A stretch of DNA of 64,000 nt from assembly GCA_035944115.1 (NCBI GenBank), contig DASZBJ010000049.1, positions 1-64,000 of the forward strand, written 5' to 3'. Position numbers and translations under genes: made by a program. The notes beneath the pieces were generated by a model. That model ran no database searches. It was not told where the DNA came from and saw only the letters and a program-made list of their open reading frames with translations. Below are positions 28,493 through 36,541 of this stretch, piece by piece (within the stretch, counting starts at the first letter, position 1; every line of letters begins with the position of its first letter). This stretch comes from Candidatus Babeliales bacterium. Its GTDB lineage: Bacteria > Babelota > Babeliae > Babelales > Vermiphilaceae.

Positions 28493-28531
28493 AACGCGCT
28501 TGTAATGTGTATATATTACAGGCGCGTTTGT
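28493..28531 (+). terminator. Terminator after the WD40 gene
   Basis: AACGCGCTTGTAAT pairs with ATTACAGGCGCGTT with one mismatch, then TTGTTGTT. Confidence 0.75.
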
Positions 28532-28691
28532 TGTTATGTACTTGAGTATCCATGATGCTGCGGTTGTGTGATTTTCGTATAACTTCTTCTTGTAAATGGA
28601 TTATGCGTTATTTTTCTACCATTATCTTTCTTTAGCCTGTTATTTTTTTGTAATGATTAAGTAACGGTACTGATGTTAAAAAGAGGTAGTT

Positions 28692-28775
28692 ATGCATAAT
28701 TCACGGCCGGAAGAAGTGGTCATCAAACATGAAAATAACCAGTTTATTATTGAGCAAAAAAATGAGACGCCATAG
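28692..28775 (+). CDS. 27-residue ORF just upstream of the second HtrA-type gene
   Basis: It begins MHNSRPEEVVIKHENN after a GAGG-containing ribosome site and ends TAG 9 bases before the next ATG, in the same frame as that gene. It may be a leader peptide or the residue of an N-terminal extension cut off by a stop codon: the paralog at 24634 has an extra N-terminal anchor before the protease domain, but this peptide is polar and does not replace it. The rest of 28440-28784 holds one terminator and nothing else I can assign. Confidence 0.3.
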   Translation: MHNSRPEEVVIKHENNQFIIEQKNETP

Positions 28776-28784
28776 GGAGGTTTT

Positions 28785-30239
28785 ATGAAGCAAGTGCAGT
28801 TATTATTCGAAGGTCAACGTACATGGCTAGGAGTGCAAGAAGCGGTGCAACATTCTGTTGTACAGGTGGTAGCACAAGTGGCAACCTTTGATTGGATTGA
28901 GCCATACCGGGTTGATGAGCAGCAAGAGGCGAGAGGTACAGGTTTTATTATTGATGTTGAGGGGCATGTGATTACCAATGCACACGTGGTAGATCAAGCA
29001 AAAACAGTTTGGATACATGTACCAGCATTTGGAAAAAAAGTTATAGCAGTCGATGTAGTCAGTTTTTGTCCGGATCGTGATTTGGCGTTATTGCGTATAA
29101 AGCCTGAAGGCAGAGAATTTTTTAAAAAGCAGCTTGGATCAATTATACCGCTAACATTGGGCGATTCTGATTCTGTGCAGCGTACGGATAATGTTTTACT
29201 GGTGGGGTATCCGTTGGGGCAGTATGGAGTCAAAACGGTCACCGGTATTATCAGTGGTCGCGAATCGGGTGATGGCAGAACGCTACTGCAAATTACTGCA
29301 CCGGTTAATTTAGGTAATTCTGGGGGGCCGCTGATTAATGAATATGGAGAAGTTGTCGGTATTGCTATTGCGATGGTGTTTCTCGCGCAAAACATTGGAT
29401 ATGCAATTCCAGTTAATGAATTAAAGGCTGTTCTTGAAGATTTGTATAAGAATAAATTTGTGCGTCGTCCGACATTAGGAGTTCGATTTAATTATGCAAC
29501 TGATGAATGTGCGCGATATTTTGGTAATCCTGTGCCTTCTGGCTTTTATATTAACACGGTATTTCCGGGTACGTTATTGGAAAAAGCAGGTGTTTTAGCG
29601 GGAGATATGTTATACGAGTTTAATGCGTATGCTTTAGATTCTTTTGGTGAAGTAATAGTGCCGTGGTGCAGTGATAAATTAACGATTCATGATTTAGTAG
29701 CGCGTGTCAAAATTGGTGATCAGATAGGGATTATTTTGTATCGAGCAGGAAAGCGTATTGAGTTGTCGTTCACTTTTGATCTTGTTCCTTCTTATGCGAT
29801 TCGAATGATGTATCCGTTGTATGAACCGGTTGATTATGAGATTTTTGGAGGGATGGTGGTTATGCAGCTTGTTGATAATCATATTCCACTACTAGCCGAA
29901 AATGCACCATCTTTGATTGATTACAGTAAAATGGAACATAAAGTAGGGCCACGGCTTGTCATTACTCATATTTTCCCTGGATCGGTTATACAACAGGGGC
30001 GTTGTTTTACGAGTGGGTTTATTATTACGCAGGTTAATGGCATGGCAGTGGCAACGCTTTCTGAGCTATCACATGCAATAGTACAAAACAGGGATAAAGA
30101 GTTTGTAACTATAAAAACAGAAGATGGCATTTTGGGAGTGTTTTTATTACGGGCAATAGTAGAAGATGAAGTGCGCTTGTCTTCTGATTTTTCCTATCCG
30201 ATTTCTCCTGTGATGGAAGAGCTTTTGAAGGATAAATGA
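28785..30239 (+). CDS. HtrA/DegP-type serine protease without an export signal
   Basis: 484 residues. Trypsin-like S1C triad H67 (TNAHVV), D99 (PDRDLALLRI) and S179 (NLGNSGGPL), followed by PDZ-like regions (FYINTVFPGTLLEKAGVLAGDML; TSGFIITQVNGMAVATL). It aligns along its length with the protein at 24634 but starts at MKQVQLLFEGQ with no signal or anchor, so as annotated it would stay in the cytoplasm unless another route exists. GGAGG lies 4 bases before the ATG. Active-site residues look complete. Confidence 0.88.
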   Translation: MKQVQLLFEGQRTWLGVQEAVQHSVVQVVAQVATFDWIEPYRVDEQQEARGTGFIIDVEGHVITNAHVVDQAKTVWIHVPAFGKKVIAVDVVSFCPDRDLALLRIKPEGREFFKKQLGSIIPLTLGDSDSVQRTDNVLLVGYPLGQYGVKTVTGIISGRESGDGRTLLQITAPVNLGNSGGPLINEYGEVVGIAIAMVFLAQNIGYAIPVNELKAVLEDLYKNKFVRRPTLGVRFNYATDECARYFGNPVPSGFYINTVFPGTLLEKAGVLAGDMLYEFNAYALDSFGEVIVPWCSDKLTIHDLVARVKIGDQIGIILYRAGKRIELSFTFDLVPSYAIRMMYPLYEPVDYEIFGGMVVMQLVDNHIPLLAENAPSLIDYSKMEHKVGPRLVITHIFPGSVIQQGRCFTSGFIITQVNGMAVATLSELSHAIVQNRDKEFVTIKTEDGILGVFLLRAIVEDEVRLSSDFSYPISPVMEELLKDK

Positions 30240-30243
30240 TTGC

Positions 30244-30403
30244 GAATTCGATCTAATAAAATAATTTTTTTAGATTTCCGTAAAGAAACTTTGCGTGCTA
30301 TAAAGCCTGATTATGATAAAGGATTATTGTTTTGCCGTCATCACGAACGAAATGATTAATACGATAAAATCTAACTTTTATATAAAATCGTTAGATCGAA
30401 TTC
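30244..30403. repeat. 160-bp segment bounded by a perfect 13-bp inverted repeat
   Basis: GAATTCGATCTAA at 30244-30256 is the exact reverse complement of 30391-30403. The interior has no ORF and is AT-rich. It could be a small nonautonomous element or a long-range hairpin; only the terminal match was seen. Confidence 0.4.
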
Positions 30404-30496
30404 ACGTTAAATAATGTATGGCACGTGTGAAATTTTATAACTGGTTATATACTTAACATGTGATAATTAAATTGAAAATGTGTGGGGGAATATACG

Positions 30497-31246
30497 GTGG
30501 CAATAGCTAAAAAACGTCTTGATCAATTAATATGCGAACGAATGCCGCAGTATTCACGCAGCCAGGTGCAAAGTTGGATTATGCAAGGTAAAGTGTTTGT
30601 GGATGATATGGTGGTTACCAAATCAGGAACCATGGTTGCTGATGATGTAGCGATACGCTTGGATGTAGATGAGCCAAAATACGTGGGCCGTGCGGGTTTT
30701 AAATTAGAAAAAGCGCTAGATTATTTTAAGATAGATGTGCACGATTATGTTGTGCTAGACGCCGGCCTTTCAACGGGTGGATTTACCGATTGTTTGTTGC
30801 AAAATGGTGCGCGAAAAGTTTTTGGTGTTGACGTTGGCTATGGTCAGGTGCATGAAAAGATTCGTAATGATGATCGTGTGATAGTAATGGAAAAAACGAA
30901 CCTACGTAACCTTGGTACGGTTGGAGAATTGGTTGATTTGGTGACGCTTGATTTATCGTTTATTTCAATACTGAAAGTTATGCAAGCGGTTGCCGGGATG
31001 CTCAAAGAAGGTGGTGTTTTAATTACCTTGATTAAGCCACAATTTGAAGCAGGCAAGGAACAAGTTTCGCGCGGCGGCATTGTAAAAGATCCGGCGGTAC
31101 ATGTGCAGGTAATCGAGCGAGTAACGCAAGGCATTGTTGCATATGGATTTGAATATCTTGGTGTAACCGAGTCGCCAATTGAAGGCACCATGGGAAATAA
31201 AGAGTTTTTGGCGTGTTTTAAGAAAATAACAGCTCCTATGCAATAA
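30497..31246 (+). CDS. tlyA: TlyA-family rRNA methyltransferase (S4 + FtsJ-like)
   Basis: 249 residues. The S4 RNA-binding domain is at the start (KKRLDQLICERMPQYSRSQVQSWIMQGKVFVD). The S-adenosylmethionine-dependent 2'-O-methyltransferase part follows: VVLDAGLSTGGFTDCLLQNGARKVFGVDVGYGQ, with DLVTLDLSFIS and LIKPQFEAGKE. Known TlyA enzymes modify 16S and 23S rRNA. GTG 30497 is chosen since GGGG lies 9 bases before; GTG 30482 adds five residues with no ribosome site. It is flanked by a probable terminator at its 3' end. Confidence 0.93.
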   Translation: MAIAKKRLDQLICERMPQYSRSQVQSWIMQGKVFVDDMVVTKSGTMVADDVAIRLDVDEPKYVGRAGFKLEKALDYFKIDVHDYVVLDAGLSTGGFTDCLLQNGARKVFGVDVGYGQVHEKIRNDDRVIVMEKTNLRNLGTVGELVDLVTLDLSFISILKVMQAVAGMLKEGGVLITLIKPQFEAGKEQVSRGGIVKDPAVHVQVIERVTQGIVAYGFEYLGVTESPIEGTMGNKEFLACFKKITAPMQ

Positions 31247-31272
31247 TAACTGCACAGGAGCTATTTCTCTTC
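31230..31272 (+). terminator. Probable terminator overlapping the tlyA 3' end
   Basis: AGCTCCTATGCA (31231-31242) pairs, with one bulge, with TGCACAGGAGCT (31251-31262), followed by a pyrimidine-rich run. Confidence 0.5.
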
Positions 31273-31308
31273 TTTCATTTTTACAGATTTTGATGATTTT
31301 TGGATCAG

Positions 31309-31665
31309 TCAAAATCGTGCAGCAGCGGCAGGACCCTGCGCAGGGCGGAGTCGGGCACGTGCAGCTTGATAATCTTGTTCTACTTCGCGCTCTAGTACCC
31401 GCAGTTGTTGAAAGGTAGAAATTTTTTGTGCGGGCGTGAGGGGCGACGGTGTTTGCAATAGGCGCCTGAGCGCATGTAGTTCTCTCACTTTAAGCAAAGA
31501 TTCGACAGGCATTCCTTCGATGGCTTCTCGTTTTAGTCGTAGTTCTTGGGCTTGTTGTCGTTCGGCAGCAGACATTCTTTTGGCGAATTGGTACATTCCA
31601 TGATTTGACGAAGTTGAGATCATAAGCGCTATTGCGGCGAGTTTAATAGATTGTGATATATTCAT
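31309..31665 (-). CDS. Small exported Arg/Gln-rich protein
   Basis: 118 residues. The start chosen (MNISQSIKLAAIALMIS) has AGGA seven bases before it and gives a signal peptide; a longer ORF to 31698 is less likely. The mature part is helical and rich in Arg, Gln and Ala (VREVEQDYQAARARLR), with a probable coiled-coil. It is the last of three small reverse-strand exported genes. Unknown function. Confidence 0.6.
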   Translation of the reverse strand: MNISQSIKLAAIALMISTSSNHGMYQFAKRMSAAERQQAQELRLKREAIEGMPVESLLKVRELHALRRLLQTPSPLTPAQKISTFQQLRVLEREVEQDYQAARARLRPAQGPAAAARF

Positions 31666-31721
31666 GAGAAGTTCCTGTGTAAAGGTGGTATTATCCAAAT
31701 GTTATCGTTTTTAGCGTATAA

Positions 31722-31964
31722 TCATCTGAAATTCTGCCCAGCTATCAGGTCTTTTTCCCAGAACGCCATAGCCTGTTTCCCCATTTGTCTTCGTAATTCT
31801 ATTAATTTTTCACAGGTGAGCGGCAATTGTTTTTGTGGTTCGGGTGGAGCAACCAGTCTAGGGGTCGGTTGTTTTGATATCCTTACTCCAAATGTCATCA
31901 TCGCATGAGCGGGCGTAACTGATGTGACGAATATCATCGTCACGAAAATGATATAGTTTGACAT
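31722..31964 (-). CDS. Small exported protein
   Basis: 80 residues beginning MSNYIIFVTMIFVTSVTPAHA, a clear signal peptide, with AAGGGG seven bases upstream. The mature peptide (about 60 residues) has a Pro-rich start and a short helix ending in GQNFR. It belongs to the same-strand trio of tiny exported proteins. Unknown function. Confidence 0.55.
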   Translation of the reverse strand: MSNYIIFVTMIFVTSVTPAHAMMTFGVRISKQPTPRLVAPPEPQKQLPLTCEKLIELRRQMGKQAMAFWEKDLIAGQNFR

Positions 31965-31994
31965 AAAATGTCCCCTTAAAATAGTCATAGTATA

Positions 31995-32303
31995 TTAAGC
32001 ATGCTCTTCTTCTGTCTCTGCTTCAAGGTATTTTGCAAGAACAATAATTTTTGCAGTTAATCGTTTAAATTCGGTAAACGCTTCAGGCGAATTTTTTATG
32101 AGAGGGTATAGATCAGCGAGTTCCTGTTTTAATGCTGCAAGTAATTGTGAGATTTCATTGTTAGATAATTGTGGGCCATGTTCTATTGCGGTACATTCCT
32201 TTTCTTGCAGGTCGATAGATGTCTCGCAGTTGTTATGCGTTGATCCAAGTAGCAGTATGATGCACGCAAGATTGAGCAGCGGGTTATAGTTTTTTTTAGT
32301 CAT
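31995..32303 (-). CDS. Small exported acidic protein
   Basis: 102 residues with a hydrophobic N-terminus (PLLNLACIILLLGSTHNNC). Cys follows soon after, but the sequence before it does not fit a lipobox well, so lipidation is uncertain. The mature part is an acidic helix ending LEAETEEEHA. First of three small reverse-strand exported genes. Unknown function. Confidence 0.55.
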   Translation of the reverse strand: MTKKNYNPLLNLACIILLLGSTHNNCETSIDLQEKECTAIEHGPQLSNNEISQLLAALKQELADLYPLIKNSPEAFTEFKRLTAKIIVLAKYLEAETEEEHA

Positions 32304-32380
32304 AATTGTTCCTTGAAAAATTGTTACTCATGCTAGCTATTTATAATAACTTTGTTACACTGTTTTTTCAATTCAGATAT

Positions 32381-32457
32381 GCGCCTGTAGCTCAATTGGA
32401 TAGAGTACCGGACTTCGAATCCGTTGGTTGCAGGTTCGACTCCTGCCAGGCGCACCA
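32381..32457 (+). tRNA. tRNA-Arg (anticodon TCG)
   Basis: 77 bases with encoded CCA. Acceptor arms GCGCCTG and CAGGCGC pair perfectly. The T arm has GGTTCGACTCC. The anticodon loop CTTCGAA holds TCG, reading CGA. The base of the anticodon stem (27-43) is a C-T mismatch. Confidence 0.95.
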
Positions 32458-32604
32458 TACTACGTTCTGACGAGCTTACGGCTGGCATGCCAGTTTTATC
32501 AAATAAATAAATATTAATAGCGCATTGAACTCAGTAAAGACAATTTTTGGAATAATAAGCATTCGTGATATAATGCCATAGATATCTATGGATTTTATGT
32601 ATAA

Positions 32605-32667
32605 GCGCCCGTAGCTTCCTACTACGCCAAGGCTACGTAGGACATGCAGGTGGATAGAATACAGATT
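32605..32667 (+). pseudogene. Broken 5' part of a tRNA-Arg(CCT) copy with an inserted hairpin
   Basis: GCGCCCGTAGCT (32605-32616) and CAGGTGGATAGA (from 32647) match the first part of the intact tRNA at 32686, with the flanking TATAA also repeated. Between them, inside the D arm, is a 30-base insert that begins TCCTACTACGCC and folds back on itself. The 3' half is missing. It cannot make a tRNA. Confidence 0.7.
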
Positions 32668-32685
32668 TGAAATAATTAAGTATAA

Positions 32686-32762
32686 GCGCCCGTAGCTCAG
32701 GTGGATAGAGCGACAGATTCCTAATTTGTAGGCCACAGGTTCGAGCCCTGTCGGGCGCACCA
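32686..32762 (+). tRNA. tRNA-Arg (anticodon CCT)
   Basis: 77 bases with encoded CCA. Acceptor arms GCGCCCG and CGGGCGC pair. The T loop has GGTTCGAGCCC. The anticodon loop TTCCTAA holds CCT, reading AGG. Confidence 0.95.
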
Positions 32763-32895
32763 GTCATTTCTGCAAGAAATGCCTGGCAGGCCAGTTTTTT
32801 TAAGGGACTTACATCTAGATCGCTTAAAAGCGAAGGTTGTCCGCCGGAGCAACAACCGCCGTCGACAGCAAAGGTTGAATTGGCGTAGGAGGATC

Positions 32896-34065
32896 ATGAA
32901 TAAAACACATATTATTATCGGTGCTTCAGCAGCAGGAATTGGGGTTTTAAATAAGCTTTCTCAATTAGTTCCTGATGACACCATCATTTGTATTTCAGCG
33001 GAAAAAGAGGCGCCTTATAATACATGCCTGCTTGCAGATTATGGCGTTGGTGAAAAAACGGTTCAAGAGCTTTCTATCTTTAACTCTGATCGACTGCGTA
33101 GTAATCATTCGTTATTATTGGGGGTAAGAGTGGTGGCAATAGATAAAGACGCGAAAATAGTTGCCTGTTCTGATGGCCAAACGTTTCAGTACGACACTCT
33201 TTTTATTGGAATGGGCACAGCTGCCACTAAACCGAACATAGATGGCATTGATGCAGCAGGAGTTTTTACCTTTCATACTATGGCTGATTGCCAAACTATT
33301 GCCAGCTATATAAAACAACAACCTGTAAAACGAGCAGTGGTTGTTGGAGCAGGACTTACCGGTCTTGAGGTGGCAGATATGCTCCATGCGCATAACGTTT
33401 CTGTTGCAGTGGTTGAAAAACAGCCCCGTGTGCTGGCCTCATTAATTTCGCCTGAAGGATCGCATGTTATAGAAGATGCGATGATGCATAGCAATATACC
33501 ATTTTATGCGAATGATATGGTGCTGCAAATTGTGCACGATAATGGTGTTGTGACTGGTGTTCAGCTTGCAAGTGGTGCATTTATTTTTGCTGATGTGGTT
33601 GTGGTTGCCGTAGGCGCTACACCGAATACAGCGCTTGCCCAACAGGCAGGAATTGCCGTTTCGCAGTACGGAATTATTACGGATGAGTATCTGATGACGA
33701 ATGTGTCCGGTATATGGGCGGGCGGTGATAATGCGCAAGTTCGATGTAAATTTACTAATGCATATGTACAAAGCTGTACCTGGCCAGATGCGATGCAGCA
33801 AGGATTAATTGCAGCTCAGGCAATGGCGGGAGTGCCAAAGGTCTATCCGGGGGCAACCCGTATCACCGATTCATCCTTTTTTGGCATTGAATTTCAGGCG
33901 GGTGGCGTGCCCTATAGCGCCAACAGCGAGCATGAAATTATTACTGAGCCTAGGGATGGCGGCGCATATTCAATCATATTAGAAAATAATAAGCCAGTAG
34001 GTTTTTTCGGCATTGGGTCTCATGCGATATCTCGCGAGTATAAAAAACGCCTTTTGATGGGCTAA
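32896..34065 (+). CDS. FAD/NAD(P)-dependent oxidoreductase
   Basis: 389 residues of the pyridine nucleotide-disulfide oxidoreductase superfamily. FAD-binding fold at IIGASAAGIGVLNKL; a Cys in APYNTCLLADYG (C44) at the position used as redox centre in NADH oxidase and nitrite-reductase-like enzymes; NAD(P) fold at VVVGAGLTGLEVADML; second FAD contact in MTNVSGIWAGGDNAQV. The ATG at 32896 has AGGAGG before it; an upstream extension runs into non-coding sequence. Acceptor unknown: NADH oxidase-like or ferredoxin/rubredoxin reductase-like. No signal peptide. Confidence 0.88.
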   Translation: MNKTHIIIGASAAGIGVLNKLSQLVPDDTIICISAEKEAPYNTCLLADYGVGEKTVQELSIFNSDRLRSNHSLLLGVRVVAIDKDAKIVACSDGQTFQYDTLFIGMGTAATKPNIDGIDAAGVFTFHTMADCQTIASYIKQQPVKRAVVVGAGLTGLEVADMLHAHNVSVAVVEKQPRVLASLISPEGSHVIEDAMMHSNIPFYANDMVLQIVHDNGVVTGVQLASGAFIFADVVVVAVGATPNTALAQQAGIAVSQYGIITDEYLMTNVSGIWAGGDNAQVRCKFTNAYVQSCTWPDAMQQGLIAAQAMAGVPKVYPGATRITDSSFFGIEFQAGGVPYSANSEHEIITEPRDGGAYSIILENNKPVGFFGIGSHAISREYKKRLLMG

Positions 34066-34070
34066 AAATT

Positions 34071-34090
34071 GGGCGAGAGCCCTCTTTTTT
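34071..34090 (+). terminator. Terminator after the oxidoreductase gene
   Basis: GGGC-GAGA-GCCC hairpin followed by CTTTTTT. Confidence 0.75.
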
Positions 34091-34262
34091 AGGACCGTTT
34101 GTTTTATTTTTTTATATTGCTACAGTATCTGAGAATGTATTTGTAAATATTATTTTTGCAAATGAGGTACAAATAGAATATTGCATGAAGGTGTGATATT
34201 TACGCGGTAGTGAGGCAAGAGGTGAAGGTATATAATTTTGAGGTTTAATGTGAGGATGTCTT

Positions 34263-35204
34263 ATGAACGTTAAAATGCAGATTAATAAAGCATTTTTTTC
34301 TTTGGCAATGATATCGTTGAATATAGGTTTATCAACCCCGTCAGTCGTGCATGCAGGAGTGATTAACGAGACGAGCAGCATGTTGGGGAAATTGGTAAAG
34401 GATGTGGTTGCTGGGGCAAAGCATGCAGGTGTTACCACTAAAAGAGGATGCATCTGGACAAAGCGAACAGCAACAGTTGCAGCTCCTTATATCATTACCG
34501 GTGCGGTGGCTGGAAGTGCAGCCCTGGTATCAGGGTATGTGTTGCTAGCGGCACTCAGATTGATTAAAAATGGAACGTTAGTTGCGGCGCATGAGCTTGC
34601 AAATGTATTTGTTTGCGGATATGAACAGACGCAGCAGTATAAATCAGTATTAGAATGGCAAAAAGATGATCTACATTCTTTGTATCGTAGACATATGCCT
34701 GGCGAAAGAGATTTATTGAAAGATTTAAAAGCGTACTGGCATCTACACGGGCCAAAATCGGGCACGCTTTCTTTTCATGATCACATGAGAACTTCCATTC
34801 GCCTTGATCTTGCTGATCTTGAAGCGATGTTCCAAGAGATGAAAAAGTTGAGTAATAAGTGGGATTTGCTGAACCTGTTTTCTACTAAATCATTATTTGA
34901 AGATGCGGTGGAAGCGGCAAAAAGAGTGTCGGGACATTATTATGATCCAATATTTAAGTTTGAAAACCTTACTGGTCCGGAATATGCGGCGATGAGCAGG
35001 GCATTTTATATGCATGTACTAGCTCCAACAAAAACAATCCCATCAATTGTAGTACCGTTGTGGTGGAATTATGTATCAGAAATTTGTTTAATGTGGACAA
35101 TCCAGAAGAAGATATATCAATTGCAAGCGATGGAACGTGTTATCAGTAACGACTCATCACAACCGGTAGCACAGCATGCTCATATTACGCATCACCTTGG
35201 ATAA
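34263..35204 (+). CDS. Exported or membrane-associated protein, unknown
   Basis: 313 residues. Signal peptide about 1-31 (SLAMISLNIGLSTPSVVHA). A hydrophobic helix pair lies about 74-105 (YIITGAVAGSAALVSGYVLLAAL). The C-terminal part is helical and polar (DLADLEAMFQEMKKL). AGGA lies 8 bases before the ATG. A single transcription unit ending in a terminator at 35246. No known domain. Confidence 0.65.
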   Translation: MNVKMQINKAFFSLAMISLNIGLSTPSVVHAGVINETSSMLGKLVKDVVAGAKHAGVTTKRGCIWTKRTATVAAPYIITGAVAGSAALVSGYVLLAALRLIKNGTLVAAHELANVFVCGYEQTQQYKSVLEWQKDDLHSLYRRHMPGERDLLKDLKAYWHLHGPKSGTLSFHDHMRTSIRLDLADLEAMFQEMKKLSNKWDLLNLFSTKSLFEDAVEAAKRVSGHYYDPIFKFENLTGPEYAAMSRAFYMHVLAPTKTIPSIVVPLWWNYVSEICLMWTIQKKIYQLQAMERVISNDSSQPVAQHAHITHHLG

Positions 35205-35245
35205 TGATTTGCCATAGATTTTAAAGTGATTGTATAAAAAATGAA

Positions 35246-35287
35246 ATTGATGCATTTGAAGAAATCTCAAATGCATCAATTTTTTTA
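35246..35287. terminator. Terminator between convergent genes
   Basis: ATTGATGCATTTGA pairs perfectly with TCAAATGCATCAAT, with a T run after it; on the other strand it can serve the DUF2935 gene. Confidence 0.9.
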
Positions 35288-35305
35288 CTTAAAATGGTCA
35301 GTTTT

Positions 35306-36304
35306 TTATTTATTATATTGTTGTACCTGTCTTTGATATTGAGATGCAAATTCCCCCGCTTCTTTATGTAAATTTAATTCTTGCAATGTTTTTATTGATC
35401 TTTCACCTTCTCTGATCACATGATCTAATAGCACAGGGTGTATGATAGATTTCACGGCTTTACCAGCAGTTCTTGCAGTTTTGTTAAATTCATCCAACTC
35501 TTTACTAGCTTTAAGAGATAATTTGACCATCATTTCTTTTTCGCTTTTTGGAATATTATTAAATTTCATGGATAATTTGTCTGCTTTTAGAAATAGTTCT
35601 CTTTCAGCTGGATCGAGTAAATGAGCGGCAAAAGCAGCATGCTCACTATTTATTCGATTCCAGAAAACTAATTCATCTTGAGGAGAGTATTTTATTGCGT
35701 TTAGTTTATCGGTAAGATAATCAAGCTCTAACGTGGTGTGGTTAATAAATAATGGGAAGATCCATCCAATCCATTTACCTTCTTCTAAGGCAGTAAGGGC
35801 TTTTATTTGAAACTCACGTTCTCTTTTTAGTAAAGGTAACACAGTGTTCATGTGTTCCATACTGTTTGGGTTTGCATTAAAAGTTGTTCTAAAATCTTCA
35901 AAGAGTTGGTGAATTTCTAAAGCTTCTGCTTTAAATTGAGCATCTTCAAAACCTAAGTGAAGGAAGAGGGCATGCTCAGACATTTGTCTTACCCAGAAAT
36001 CAATCTCATCCGAAGCAACTGCTACAGGCGCTTTGATTTCCATATATCTTGATGGATTGCTAAAGTCAGACACTCTGCTGAATGGTTTACTGTTTTCTGT
36101 TGCTTCTTGGCCTTTTACAGCAGATTTACCCATGCTAGCCTTTAATTCTCCAGTTGGTTGTTGGGAGATGTTTTTTACAGAGGCACCTGGTTTAGCGGCA
36201 TATATCCCTGTTTTTGGGTTATAAAAATCCTTAGTTTTTTCACTTTTTTTAGCCTGAGTAGCGCAAGCAGATAACACAAGGGCCATTAAAATTATTTTTT
36301 TCAT
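35306..36304 (-). CDS. Lipoprotein with tandem DUF2935 (ferritin-like) domains
   Basis: 332 residues. Start at MKKIILMALVLSACATQ: a lipobox (LSAC) gives a lipidated Cys, and AAGGAG precedes the ATG; an upstream ATG adds 30 unlikely residues. Two repeats carry EIDFWVRQMSEHALFLHLG and ELVFWNRINSEHAAFAAHLLDP, the E-x-x-FW ... EHA pattern of DUF2935, a four-helix ferritin-like fold known mostly from Firmicutes. Metal binding through Glu and His is inferred. The linker before the first repeat is Lys/Ser/Gly-rich. Anchored to a membrane, outside the cytoplasm. Function unknown. Confidence 0.85.
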   Translation of the reverse strand: MKKIILMALVLSACATQAKKSEKTKDFYNPKTGIYAAKPGASVKNISQQPTGELKASMGKSAVKGQEATENSKPFSRVSDFSNPSRYMEIKAPVAVASDEIDFWVRQMSEHALFLHLGFEDAQFKAEALEIHQLFEDFRTTFNANPNSMEHMNTVLPLLKREREFQIKALTALEEGKWIGWIFPLFINHTTLELDYLTDKLNAIKYSPQDELVFWNRINSEHAAFAAHLLDPAERELFLKADKLSMKFNNIPKSEKEMMVKLSLKASKELDEFNKTARTAGKAVKSIIHPVLLDHVIREGERSIKTLQELNLHKEAGEFASQYQRQVQQYNK

Positions 36305-36507
36305 ATAAACTCCTTTTATTGATAACGAAATTAGGGCACGGAATTCGTGCCTGTTAAGCTCACCATAACAAACCAAGTTCCAAATAGTCAACAATATAAA
36401 TAAATCGCGCTTCTTTTTTATTCAGTCTGAGTGTGACAGGAGTTTGGCCTGCCGGGTAGCATTATTTGCAAGAGAGGGCGGCTATTGAGTAGTTATGCGA
36501 AATATAC

Positions 36508-36541
36508 AAAATCCGAGCATCTTTTTAGGTGCTCGGATTTT
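36508..36541. terminator. Bidirectional hairpin overlapping the 3' end of the NlpC/P60 gene
   Basis: AAAATCCGAGCA at 36508-36519 pairs with TGCTCGGATTTT at 36530-36541. The right arm lies inside the last codons of the gene at 36525, so the stop codon sits in the loop. Confidence 0.7.

Noticed and set aside
32476-32760. Reverse ORF of 94 residues starting MRPTGLEPVAYKLG
   Set aside because: It is antisense to the tRNA-Arg(CCT) gene and its broken copy; such ORFs are a known false product of tRNA genes.
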